Assembly (NCBI GenBank): GCA_900541975.1
Contig: UQLR01000032.1
Coordinates: 1 to 9,909, forward strand
Source of the DNA: an uncultured Oscillospiraceae bacterium
GTDB lineage: Bacteria; Bacillota; Clostridia; Oscillospirales; Acutalibacteraceae
DNA: 9,909 bases
Direction: 5' to 3'
The notes beneath the pieces were generated by a model. The model saw only the letters and a program-made list of their open reading frames with translations, had not been told where the DNA came from and ran no database searches. Numbering within the stretch: the first letter of the stretch is position 1; each line of letters starts with the position of its first letter. Below, piece by piece: positions 1-6,754 of the stretch. The position numbers were made by a program, and so were the translations under genes.

Positions 1-2
1 CT

Positions 3-392
3 GTGATCGGTATGCCTCCAGGAGAAGTTGTGGCAGTTTTTAAGAAAATCCACGCTCCAGACGGAATTGCGCTTCCCGTAACCTTTATGCTGCGCTTCTT
101 TCCTACAGTACGCAGTGAGTTTTCTGATGTGTTTGCCTCACTTCGGCTGCGAAAGCTATTGTCATGGAAACACCCTTTGGACGCAATGGAGTATATTGTT
201 ACACCTGTTATTTTCCGTTCATCCAGAATAGCCGAAGAACTTGCTGCTTCTGCTGAAAGCAGGGGGATTTCCAATCCAGGGAAACATACTTGCCGCAGAA
301 AGATAGAATTTCAAAAGCGGGATTGGATTATGTGCGCGATTGCTGTTTGTGTAACCGCACTCTATTTTGTGCTGGAAAGGACGGTAGCATAA
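3..392 (+). CDS. ECF transporter membrane subunit EcfT (CbiQ family), C-terminal part
   Basis: Partial gene: the reading frame enters from the left edge, so the true start is outside; about 129 C-terminal residues are visible. EcfT is the membrane scaffold that couples the ATPases to a substrate-binding S component. The segment has the hydrophilic coupling region of the family, including an A-x-x-x-SRG type motif (ESRG, nt about 256-270) like the EcfT Ala-Arg-Gly signature that docks on the ATPase. A single hydrophobic helix follows near the C-terminus and ends in LERTVA. The TAA stop overlaps the ATG of the next gene by one base (TAATG), so translation is probably coupled. The S component, which would name the substrate, must lie upstream of the window. 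Confidence 0.8.
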   Translation: MIGMPPGEVVAVFKKIHAPDGIALPVTFMLRFFPTVRSEFSDVFASLRLRKLLSWKHPLDAMEYIVTPVIFRSSRIAEELAASAESRGISNPGKHTCRRKIEFQKRDWIMCAIAVCVTALYFVLERTVA

Positions 393-1873
393 TGGTAAAT
401 GATGAAGCAAAGCAATCCGTTATCCAGTTTGAAGATGTATCTTTTGAATATCCGGGAGCTGAAACAGAGAGTATTCAGCATATCAACCTCGACGTAAAAG
501 AGGGAGAATTCCTTGTCTTGACTGGAGGAAGTGGCTGCGGAAAGACAACTCTGACACGATTGATAAACGGGTTAGCTGAACAATTTTATGAAGGAACACT
601 GAAAGGGCGCGTCACCCTGTTGGGACGTAGCATATCGGAATATCCTCTGTATGAAATCGGGAAAAAAGTAGGCTCAATCTTTCAAGACCCCAAAAGCCAG
701 TTTTTTGCCAGTATTACAGAGGATGAAATTGCGTTCGGGTGTGAAAATTATGGCGTTTCCTATGAAGAACTGGATGGGCGGGTTTCCAATGCAATTAAGC
801 GTATTAACGGAGATATGCTGCGTGGGAAAGAGATTTATCCCATGTCCAGCGGAGAAAAACAGAAAATAGCGGTGGCCTCCGTCAATGCTGTTGATCCAGA
901 AATTTATGTATTTGATGAACCTTCGGCCAATCTGGATATGTATTCCGTTGAGGCACTTAAAAATCTTATGCGCGAATTGAAGGCGGAGGGACATACCATC
1001 GTTGTTGCTGAACACAGGCTTTATTATCTTACAGACCTTGCAGATCGCTTCCTCTACATGGAAAATGGAAGCATAAAAGAAGAATGGAGTCCTGAAGAAC
1101 TGCTTTCCATGTCAGAAAATAAACGGCAGAAAATTGGAATCCGGGCCGCGGATTTGCGCCATATCGAGGTAGATATTCCTCCCAGAGAAGATAAAAATGT
1201 GACATTAGAGGTAAAGCAGCTGGCCTTTTCTTACCGCAAACATCCAGTCTTTCACGACATATCTTTCCAGGTGTATGCTGGTGATCTGATTGCGATCGTA
1301 GGACATAATGGAATTGGGAAAACGACGTTGTCTAACATTCTTTGCGGGATACAGAAAGAAAAGACAGGGCAGGTTTTATACAATGGGCAAGAAATTTCCA
1401 AGGGTAAAAGAAAGAATTTTGCCTATTTCGTTATGCAGAATACGGATTGCCAGCTGTTTGGAGACAGTGTGGAGGAAGAATTGCTCTTGAACGGTAAAGG
1501 AAGTACCCAGGAGCAAAGGGATGATCTGCTGAAATTATATGGACTTTTTGAATGGAAAGACAAGCATCCTGCTACCCTGTCTGGAGGTCAGAAACAACGG
1601 CTTACTCTTGCCGTATCAGATTGGATAGATACGCCTGTTTTGCTTTTGGACGAACCTACCAGCGGCCTTGATTTCAAAAATATGATGAGAATATCTGAGC
1701 ATTTGAAGGCTCTGGCTCAAAAGGGAAAGACCATTTTGATTATCACCCATGATTATGAATTTGCTGCTATGACTTGTAATCGAGTGCTTCATTTTGTTGA
1801 TGAAGGTCATGCAGAAACATTCCCCCTGCAAGGAAACCTCCCTCGGTTATATTCTTGCCTCATGTGTCAGTAG
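392..1873 (+). CDS. ECF transporter tandem ATPase (two ABC domains fused, EcfA1-EcfA2 type)
   Basis: A 493-aa protein with two ATP-binding cassettes that power an energy-coupling-factor importer together with the EcfT encoded just upstream. Domain 1: Walker A GGSGCGKTT (Lys51), Q-loop Gln98, signature MSSGEKQ (about 151-157), Walker B with Asp175/Glu176, switch His208. Domain 2: Walker A GHNGIGKTT (Lys310), Q-loop Gln349, signature LSGGQKQR (396-403), Asp420/Glu421, His453. Both sites keep all catalytic residues; the first signature is MSSG rather than LSGG. Many organisms encode these ATPases as two genes, so this is the fused form. The start at 392 is preferred over an in-frame ATG at 290, which lies inside ecfT: 392 follows GGAAAGG and overlaps the upstream stop. 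Confidence 0.92.
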   Translation: MVNDEAKQSVIQFEDVSFEYPGAETESIQHINLDVKEGEFLVLTGGSGCGKTTLTRLINGLAEQFYEGTLKGRVTLLGRSISEYPLYEIGKKVGSIFQDPKSQFFASITEDEIAFGCENYGVSYEELDGRVSNAIKRINGDMLRGKEIYPMSSGEKQKIAVASVNAVDPEIYVFDEPSANLDMYSVEALKNLMRELKAEGHTIVVAEHRLYYLTDLADRFLYMENGSIKEEWSPEELLSMSENKRQKIGIRAADLRHIEVDIPPREDKNVTLEVKQLAFSYRKHPVFHDISFQVYAGDLIAIVGHNGIGKTTLSNILCGIQKEKTGQVLYNGQEISKGKRKNFAYFVMQNTDCQLFGDSVEEELLLNGKGSTQEQRDDLLKLYGLFEWKDKHPATLSGGQKQRLTLAVSDWIDTPVLLLDEPTSGLDFKNMMRISEHLKALAQKGKTILIITHDYEFAAMTCNRVLHFVDEGHAETFPLQGNLPRLYSCLMCQ

Positions 1874-1909
1874 TTGTGTGTCTGAATGGATAGATATGCC
1901 CTGTATGGA

Positions 1910-1939
1910 GTGGCAAAAACCATAAAATACTTTTATGAT
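1910..1939 (+). promoter_or_regulatory. Possible promoter ahead of the ABC pair
   Basis: GTGGCA at 1910-1915 (4 of 6 to the -35 consensus) and TATGAT at 1934-1939 (5 of 6 to the -10 consensus) are 18 nt apart. The likely start point would fall about 1945-1947, inside the palindrome listed next. The operon could equally be read through from upstream, so this is an internal promoter candidate only. Confidence 0.35.
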
Positions 1940-1974
1940 AATAGGCGGGTTAGAAGATTCTAACCCGCCTATTA
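1939..1974. promoter_or_regulatory. Perfect 16-bp palindrome, candidate metalloregulator operator or mRNA hairpin
   Basis: Arms 1939-1954 and 1959-1974 are perfect reverse complements with a 4-base loop (AGAT). There is no T-run after either side, so it is not a normal intrinsic terminator. The inner part reads GGGTTAG-6 nt-CTAACCC, close in sequence to the AGGTTAG/CTAACCT halves of DtxR/IdeR operators but with a wider centre (1 nt in IdeR boxes). It begins on the last base of a possible -10 and ends 6 nt before the ribosome site of the next gene. That position suits repression by the DtxR-family protein encoded at the end of the operon. As RNA it could also act as a processing or stability hairpin. 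Confidence 0.5.
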
Positions 1975-1994
1975 CTGCGAAAGGAGCCTTGCTT

Positions 1995-3803
1995 ATGGAG
2001 AAGCAAAAAAATGGAGAGCTGTCCAGAATGTTCGGATATGCAGGAAACTACCATGTCCTGACTGTTTTAGGCTGTATCCTCTCCGGGATTAGTACCATTT
2101 TGTCTATGCTGCCCTTTGTTTGTATATGGCTTGTTATCCGTGATTTGATTCAGGCATTCGCTGCGGGGGATATATCTCTTGCAACGGAAAGTACTCGTTA
2201 TGCGTGGATGGCAGTCGTGTTTGCAGCAGCAAGTATTTTAATTTATTTCATCGCGTTGAACTGCACCCACCTGGCGGCATTCCGCACAGCAACCAATATG
2301 CGGAAAACAGCAATTCATCATATTGTGACACTTCCGCTGGGATATTTCAGCCAGAACGCCAGTGGACGGCTGCGAAAAATCATTGATGACAACGCAGGAC
2401 TTACAGAAGGATTCCTGGCTCATCAACTGCCGGATTTGACTGGTGCGGTTGTTATGCCGGTTGCTGTTATTGTGTTGATTTTTCTTTTTGACTGGCGGTT
2501 AGGAATCTGCTGCCTGATCCCTATGGGGATCAGTGTCATCTTTCTGAAACAGATGATGGGTGGAGACAATGCACAGTTTATGGGTAAATACATGACTGCA
2601 CTGGAAACTATGAATAAAGAGGCCGTGGAATACATTCGCGGTATTCCTGTAGTAAAGGTGTTTCAGCAGACAATTTACTCCTTCAAAAATTTCCATGCAG
2701 CCATAGAAGAATATGAAAAATTTGCTTCCGGGTATGCTTTGAAATGCCGTATTCCTCTTACCGGATTTACAGTCACACTGAACGGCACATTTGTTTTACT
2801 TATCCCGGTCGCTATGTTGATTTTATCTGGAGTCAGCGGACAGGCCGCTTATGAAAATGTTGTACTGGATTTCCTGTTTTACAGTCTGTTTACTCCGGTC
2901 TGTGCAACTATGATGAACCGTATCATGTTTGCCAGTGAGCAGCTCATGGCCGCAAAAAGCGCAGTCAGCCGAGTGGAGGAAATTTTACAGGAACAGCCAT
3001 TAAAGGAACCGGAGCATCCCATGATCCCGGCAGACGCTTCGATTGTATTTTCGGATGTGTCTTTTGCCTATCCGGGTGCCAAAGGAAACGCCTTAAACCA
3101 TATCAGCTTTGAGGTCCCGGCAGGAAAAACAGTTGCACTTGTCGGAGCTTCCGGCAGCGGCAAAAGTACGGCGGCAAGTCTCATTCCCCGCTTTTATGAT
3201 GTCCAATCAGGCTCCGTTACGATTGGCGGTGTGGACGTACGCAATATTGAAAAGCAGGAATTGATGAAAAGAGTTGCTTTCGTGTTTCAGAATACCCGCC
3301 TGTTCAAAGATACTTTACTTAACAACATTAAGGCGGCCCGTCCAGACGCCACCAGAGAAGAAGTGTTGAAAGCGGCCAATGAAGCACAGTGCAAAGATAT
3401 TATTGACCGGCTTCCGGACGGGCTTGATACGCTTGTCGGAACAGGAGGCACTTATCTCTCAGGAGGTGAAAACCAGAGGATTGCGTTGGCAAGGGCAATC
3501 TTAAAAGATGCTCCCATCATCGTTCTCGATGAAGCCACAGCATTTGCAGACGCCGAGAACGAACATCAGATACAACTTGCCTTTGAGCGGTTGACCAAGA
3601 ATAAAACTGTTTTGATGATAGCTCACCGGCTTTCTACAATACAAGACGCAGACCTTATTCTGGTATTTAAGGATGGACAAATTGCTGAAAGAGGTACACA
3701 TGAAGAATTAGTCGCTTTGAATGGCATTTATTCTTCTATGTGGAAGGATTATCAAACTTCGATTGCATGGAAAGTCGGAAAGGAGGGTGAGCAGCATGAT
3801 TAA
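1995..3803 (+). CDS. ABC half-transporter, membrane domain fused to ATPase (IrtA/IrtB, YbtP/YbtQ-like), first subunit
   Basis: A 602-aa type-IV-fold (exporter-like) ABC protein: six predicted membrane helices in about residues 20-310 and an ATPase domain from about 345. ATPase motifs: Walker A GASGSGKST (Lys390), Q-loop in VFQNTRLF, signature LSGGENQR (488-495), Walker B LDEATAFAD with Asp512/Glu513, switch His544. The D-loop region AFADAENE instead of SALD is typical of the siderophore/metallophore importing members of this fold, which is the main reason for that assignment. Start 1995 is preferred over the in-frame ATG at 1935, because AAGGAG (1981-1986) lies 8 nt before 1995 and the 1935 start would translate through the palindrome. 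It probably pairs with the next gene product as a heterodimer. A drug or peptide exporter role cannot be excluded. Confidence 0.88.
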   Translation: MEKQKNGELSRMFGYAGNYHVLTVLGCILSGISTILSMLPFVCIWLVIRDLIQAFAAGDISLATESTRYAWMAVVFAAASILIYFIALNCTHLAAFRTATNMRKTAIHHIVTLPLGYFSQNASGRLRKIIDDNAGLTEGFLAHQLPDLTGAVVMPVAVIVLIFLFDWRLGICCLIPMGISVIFLKQMMGGDNAQFMGKYMTALETMNKEAVEYIRGIPVVKVFQQTIYSFKNFHAAIEEYEKFASGYALKCRIPLTGFTVTLNGTFVLLIPVAMLILSGVSGQAAYENVVLDFLFYSLFTPVCATMMNRIMFASEQLMAAKSAVSRVEEILQEQPLKEPEHPMIPADASIVFSDVSFAYPGAKGNALNHISFEVPAGKTVALVGASGSGKSTAASLIPRFYDVQSGSVTIGGVDVRNIEKQELMKRVAFVFQNTRLFKDTLLNNIKAARPDATREEVLKAANEAQCKDIIDRLPDGLDTLVGTGGTYLSGGENQRIALARAILKDAPIIVLDEATAFADAENEHQIQLAFERLTKNKTVLMIAHRLSTIQDADLILVFKDGQIAERGTHEELVALNGIYSSMWKDYQTSIAWKVGKEGEQHD

Positions 3804-5544
3804 AGCACTGAAAAACAAGTATGCGTTAAGCAATCAGGGTGCAAAGGATCTGCTGAAAGGAATTATTTATTCCGTACTGGCAAATATCAGTCTGATGTTT
3901 CCTGTTATTCTTCTGGCAATCGTTCTCAACCAGCTTCTTGCGCCTATTTTGGGAATGAATGCGCCGGAGATCAGCGCCATTGTTTATACAGTGATTGGTA
4001 TTGTGATTTTAGCCGTTGTTTTTATCTTTCACTATTGCCAGTACACCGCAGCATATCTGGGAACTTATGATGAAAGTGCAAGGCGGCGTATCAGTCTTGC
4101 GGAAAAATTACGAACCCTTCCACTGACCTTTTTCCACCAGCGTGATATTGCTGATCTGACAAGCACAATTATGGGGGACTGTGCAAATTTTGAACACGCA
4201 TTTTCCCATACCGTTCCGCAATTTTTTGGAGCGGTTATCTCAACAGGTATTGTTTGTGTGGGCCTGCTGATTTTCAACTGGCAAATGGGCCTGGCCCTTC
4301 TCTGGGTAGCTCCGATTTCCTTTGCGATTGTACTTCTGTCACGGAAATGGCAGGAAAAGCTAAGCAAAAAGCATATGAATGCCAGACTGGAACTTGCCGA
4401 AGGCATCCAGGAATGCCTGGAGACCGTACAGGATATAAAAGCCTGCAATCAAGAGGAAGATTATCTCCGCAAACTGGATGCAAAGATGGATGCTGCCGAA
4501 AAAGCACAGATTTCTTCTGAAATGACGACAGCGAGCTTACTGACAACCGGCCAGATGTTTTTACGGCTTGGGTTGGCGACAGTAATCGTTGTCGGAAATA
4601 GTCTTGTGGTAAACGGCAATGCGACCCTTTTTACCTATATTCTGTTTTTGATTGCGGCTTCTCGCTTGTACGATCCCCTTTCTGGGGCAATGGCAAATAT
4701 GGCAGAACTGTTTTCCGTACAACTTCAAGTGAACCGTCTAAAAGAAATTGAAGAATACCCGGAAGAAACCGGCGAAAAAGAAATCCATACAAACGGATAC
4801 GATATTACTTTCGATCATGTCCGGTTTTCTTATGAGAAGGACAAGCCGGTGCTGCGGGATGTCTCATTTACTGCAAAGCAGGGACAGGTTACCGCATTGG
4901 TCGGCCCGTCTGGTGGCGGTAAAAGTACGGTTGCAAAGCTGGCTGCCAAATTTTATCCCCTGGATGGAGGAAGAATCCTTTTGGGCGGAACCGATATCGC
5001 TCCGCTCAATTCAACCATGCTGATGAAAAATTTCTCTATCGTTTTTCAGGATGTCGTACTTTTCAATAACACCATCATGGAGAACATCCGTGTTGGTAAA
5101 AAAGACGCTACGGATGAGGAAGTCATTGCCGCAGCAAAGGCGGCTCAGTGTGATGAATTCATTTCAAAATTGCCGGATGGCTATCAGACGGTGATTGGAG
5201 AAAACGGTTCTACATTGTCTGGTGGAGAATGCCAGCGTCTTTCTATTGCCCGCGCTCTTTTGAAAGACGCCCCTGTGATTCTCTTGGATGAAGCAACCGC
5301 TTCTCTTGATGTAGACAACGAAACTGAAATTCAGAACGCAATTTCCAGACTGGTCAAAGGTAAGACTGTCCTTATTATTGCCCATAGAATGAGGACGGTT
5401 GAAGCTGCGGATAACATCGTTGTGTTGTCGGATGGCATGGTAGTTGAAAACGGAACTCACGAGAAACTTATGAAAGAAAATGGACTGTACCGTAAACTGG
5501 TCGATTTGCAGACAGCCTCTGCAAATTGGAGATTAAGCGTCTAA
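3796..5544 (+). CDS. ABC half-transporter, membrane domain fused to ATPase, second subunit
   Basis: A 582-aa partner of the preceding protein with the same layout: membrane helices in roughly residues 20-310, then an ATPase domain. Motifs: Walker A GPSGGGKST (Lys376), Gln418 in VFQDVVLF, signature LSGGECQR (474-481), Walker B LLDEATASLD with Asp498/Glu499, switch His530, so this site also looks catalytically complete. The ATG at 3796 overlaps the end of the upstream gene by 8 nt and has AGGAGGGTG just before it (3781-3789), implying translational coupling and equal subunit supply. An in-frame ATG at 3721 lies well inside the upstream gene and lacks a ribosome site. The pair lies between ECF genes and a metalloregulator, which suggests moving a metal chelate or cofactor; the direction is inferred from family resemblance only. 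Confidence 0.88.
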   Translation: MIKALKNKYALSNQGAKDLLKGIIYSVLANISLMFPVILLAIVLNQLLAPILGMNAPEISAIVYTVIGIVILAVVFIFHYCQYTAAYLGTYDESARRRISLAEKLRTLPLTFFHQRDIADLTSTIMGDCANFEHAFSHTVPQFFGAVISTGIVCVGLLIFNWQMGLALLWVAPISFAIVLLSRKWQEKLSKKHMNARLELAEGIQECLETVQDIKACNQEEDYLRKLDAKMDAAEKAQISSEMTTASLLTTGQMFLRLGLATVIVVGNSLVVNGNATLFTYILFLIAASRLYDPLSGAMANMAELFSVQLQVNRLKEIEEYPEETGEKEIHTNGYDITFDHVRFSYEKDKPVLRDVSFTAKQGQVTALVGPSGGGKSTVAKLAAKFYPLDGGRILLGGTDIAPLNSTMLMKNFSIVFQDVVLFNNTIMENIRVGKKDATDEEVIAAAKAAQCDEFISKLPDGYQTVIGENGSTLSGGECQRLSIARALLKDAPVILLDEATASLDVDNETEIQNAISRLVKGKTVLIIAHRMRTVEAADNIVVLSDGMVVENGTHEKLMKENGLYRKLVDLQTASANWRLSV

Positions 5545-5564
5545 CTCATAATAAGGAGGTACTG

Positions 5565-5939
5565 ATGAAACTTCATGCGTCCGGCGAAGATTACTTGGAG
5601 GCCATCCTTGTCCTCCATAAGAAGATGGGCATGGTACGCTCCGTGGATGTTGCCAGGCACATGGAGGTTACAAAACCAAGCGTGTGCCATGCTGTAAACA
5701 CCCTAAAAGACGGCGGCTTTCTGACGATGGATGAAGATCACTTTCTTTATCTGACCGATATAGGCCGGGAGGTTGCCGAAAAAATCTACGAGCGGCACTG
5801 CTTTTTCCGAGACAGGCTCATCGCCGCAGGCGTTGACCCAAAGACGGCGGAAACTGATGCCTGCCGGATGGAACACAACATCAGTATGGAATCCTTTGAA
5901 AAACTTCGGGATTACTATTCCTCTCAAAAGGGAAAATAG
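5565..5939 (+). CDS. DtxR/MntR-family metal-dependent transcriptional regulator (short form)
   Basis: A 124-aa protein with an N-terminal winged helix (about residues 5-65; recognition part VTKPSVCHAVNTLKDGGF) and the helical metal-binding/dimerization domain, but no SH3-like C-terminal domain, as in MntR. Residues lining up with the metal ligands of B. subtilis MntR are Asp9, Glu12, His78, Glu103 and His104; the sixth position is Cys100 (ACRMEH), as in DtxR Cys102-Glu105-His106. The site therefore mixes MntR and DtxR features, and Fe(II) or Mn(II) are both possible. AAGGAGGT (5553-5560) sets the start at 5565, 20 nt after the ABC gene; an in-frame ATG at 5526 has no ribosome site. As last gene of the operon it probably represses the transport genes when metal is plentiful. 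Confidence 0.88.
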   Translation: MKLHASGEDYLEAILVLHKKMGMVRSVDVARHMEVTKPSVCHAVNTLKDGGFLTMDEDHFLYLTDIGREVAEKIYERHCFFRDRLIAAGVDPKTAETDACRMEHNISMESFEKLRDYYSSQKGK

Positions 5940-5965
5940 CTGGCCTGTACAGCAACGGACAAAGC

Positions 5966-6003
5966 AATGCGGCCGGGTAATACACCCGACCGCATTATTT
6001 GTT
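5966..6003. terminator. Terminator between converging genes
   Basis: Arms AATGCGG-C-CGGGT (5966-5978) and ACCCG-A-CCGCATT (5984-5996) form a 12-bp stem with one mismatch and a 5-base loop, followed by ATTTGTT on the + strand. It sits 26 nt after the DtxR-family stop. The - strand gene's stop codon (5995-5997) lies in the right arm, so the same hairpin may also end that transcript, though the - strand tail (GCTTTG) is a poor U-tract. Confidence 0.72.
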
Positions 6004-6348
6004 AGCGTTATTTTCTTTGGTATCCAACATTTTATCAATCAGGGCAAGCAACAGCTCCTGATCCCGCTGGCTGCATTGTGGAACCAACCGTCTGATCCGG
6101 TCAACAATTTCGCTGTCTGTGTTCGTCTGCGGCGCAAGGATTTCATCAAAAGAAGCGCCAATGGCATTGACAAGGCGAATCAAAACATCCAGGCTCGGCT
6201 TGCGCCTGCCGCTTTCTATGGCCGCTAAAAAACGAGGACTGATTTCTGCACGCTCCGCAATCTGTTCTCTCTTATAGTTTCGTTTTTCTCTGGCATTCCG
6301 CAAGGATGTCCCAAACGAAAAATCTATATGTCGTACTTTTTTATCCAC
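5995..6348 (-). CDS. XRE-family repressor, Tn916 Orf9-like
   Basis: A 117-aa protein with an HTH_XRE domain at about residues 10-68 (FGTSLRNAREKR, then EQIAERAEISPRFLAAIESG, then PSLDVLIRLVNAIG) and a short helical tail. Length, the DFxxFG opening, the PRFLxxIE helix and the PSL-x-VL pattern fit my recollection of Tn916 Orf9, a repressor of the element's transfer regulation. The gene is divergent from a sigma-like gene, just as orf9 is from orf7 in Tn916. The start is GTG at 6348-6346, with GAGGTG (complement of 6356-6361) 7 nt upstream. It probably represses the divergent leader promoter and its own. Confidence 0.85.
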   Translation of the reverse strand: MDKKVRHIDFSFGTSLRNAREKRNYKREQIAERAEISPRFLAAIESGRRKPSLDVLIRLVNAIGASFDEILAPQTNTDSEIVDRIRRLVPQCSQRDQELLLALIDKMLDTKENNANK

Positions 6349-6366
6349 TCTCCGTCACCTCACATA

Positions 6367-6394
6367 ATAATATTTTACGAGTTACAAATATTAT
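6367..6394. promoter_or_regulatory. AT-rich inverted repeat in the divergent control region, candidate XRE operator
   Basis: ATAATATTT (6367-6375) and AAATATTAT (6386-6394) are perfect 9-bp inverted arms around a 10-base spacer that itself contains TTAC on its right side. It lies 18 nt outside the XRE start codon and upstream of the + strand leader. This is where an autoregulating XRE dimer would bind. No clean -35/-10 pair could be placed with confidence on either strand. Confidence 0.4.
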
Positions 6395-6464
6395 GCGGAA
6401 TGATTGCAGAGTGGCTTTTTTATAGCTACTATGCGTTGCCTTTTTTGCTTAGGAGGAGATGATA

Positions 6465-6509
6465 ATGCAAAAAGACAATGGCCTGCCTGCTCGTGGCAGG
6501 TCCTCTTAA
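6465..6509 (+). CDS. 14-aa leader peptide ORF of the sigma-like gene
   Basis: ATG at 6465 follows a strong AGGAGG (6451-6456) at 8 nt spacing and encodes MQKDNGLPARGRSS before TAA. An in-frame ATG at 6459 is too close to the ribosome site. The second half of the ORF contains both arms of a hairpin: CCTGCC at 6482-6487 and GGCAGG at 6495-6500. A ribosome moving or stalling on this ORF would therefore change the leader's folding. A terminator follows about 115 nt later, and the sigma-like gene starts 245 nt after the stop. The peptide is not one I recognise. Its role as a regulatory leader, not as a functional protein, is inferred from position and structure. Confidence 0.55.
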   Translation: MQKDNGLPARGRSS

Positions 6510-6577
6510 CGAAAAAAATCTGGCCGTGAAATTGCGCCAGAATCCGAAAAAAACAGTTTCTTCCCTGCCGGTTTTTT
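6482..6577 (+). promoter_or_regulatory. Alternative-pairing segment of the attenuator
   Basis: GGCAGG at 6495-6500 can pair either with CCTGCC at 6482-6487 (local 6-bp hairpin, 7-base loop) or with a second CCTGCC at 6564-6569, which is followed by GG and six T (6572-6577). The second pairing encloses the hairpin CTGGC (6520-6524)/GCCAG (6536-6540) and resembles a terminator stem with a U-tract. The two pairings exclude each other, and a ribosome on the leader ORF would cover the first CCTGCC. This is the logic of ribosome-controlled attenuation. Confidence 0.45.
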
Positions 6578-6623
6578 ATGGCCTGCACAGGAACTATCAG
6601 TAGCAGAAAAAGAGCAACAAGAT

Positions 6624-6676
6624 AAAACGGACACTGACATGGGATATTCCCATGCCTGTGTCCGTTTTGTTTTTCT
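6624..6676 (+). terminator. Strong intrinsic terminator in the leader of the sigma-like gene
   Basis: AAAACGGACAC (6624-6634) pairs perfectly with GTGTCCGTTTT (6658-6668), and CATGGGA (6638-6644) with TCCCATG (6648-6654), giving an 18-bp two-part stem with a 3-base loop and a 3x3 internal loop. GTTTTTCT follows. It lies between the leader ORF and the sigma-like gene, so it must be bypassed for the gene to be expressed from an upstream promoter. Confidence 0.8.
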
Positions 6677-6702
6677 TGTATTTCCACGATGCCGTTCGCC
6701 GC

Positions 6703-6746
6703 CTTCCGAGAGTTTGAAAACCACCCACTTTTCAAACTCTTGGAGG
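6703..6746 (+). promoter_or_regulatory. Hairpin sequestering the sigma-like gene's ribosome binding site
   Basis: Bases 6703-6720 pair with 6729-6746 over 18 consecutive positions (two G-U pairs, the inner 12 pairs perfect), with an 8-base loop (6721-6728). The right arm ends with GGAGG (6742-6746), the Shine-Dalgarno of the gene starting at 6755, so the site is fully buried. Translation would need the stem to be opened, by an alternative fold, a protein, or ribosomes from upstream. Confidence 0.65.
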
Positions 6747-6754
6747 TAACGGCT

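Noticed and set aside
290..391. 34-residue N-terminal extension of the tandem ATPase
   Set aside because: It lies inside ecfT in another frame and lacks a ribosome site; 392 starts exactly at the overlapping stop with the normal ABC domain start following.
1939..1974. Intrinsic terminator between the ECF genes and the ABC pair
   Set aside because: Stem is excellent but neither side has a T-run (ACTGCG follows on the + strand), and the operon continues on the same strand.
1935..1994. 20-residue N-terminal extension of the first ABC half-transporter
   Set aside because: It would be encoded by the palindrome and has no ribosome site, whereas 1995 has AAGGAG at good spacing.
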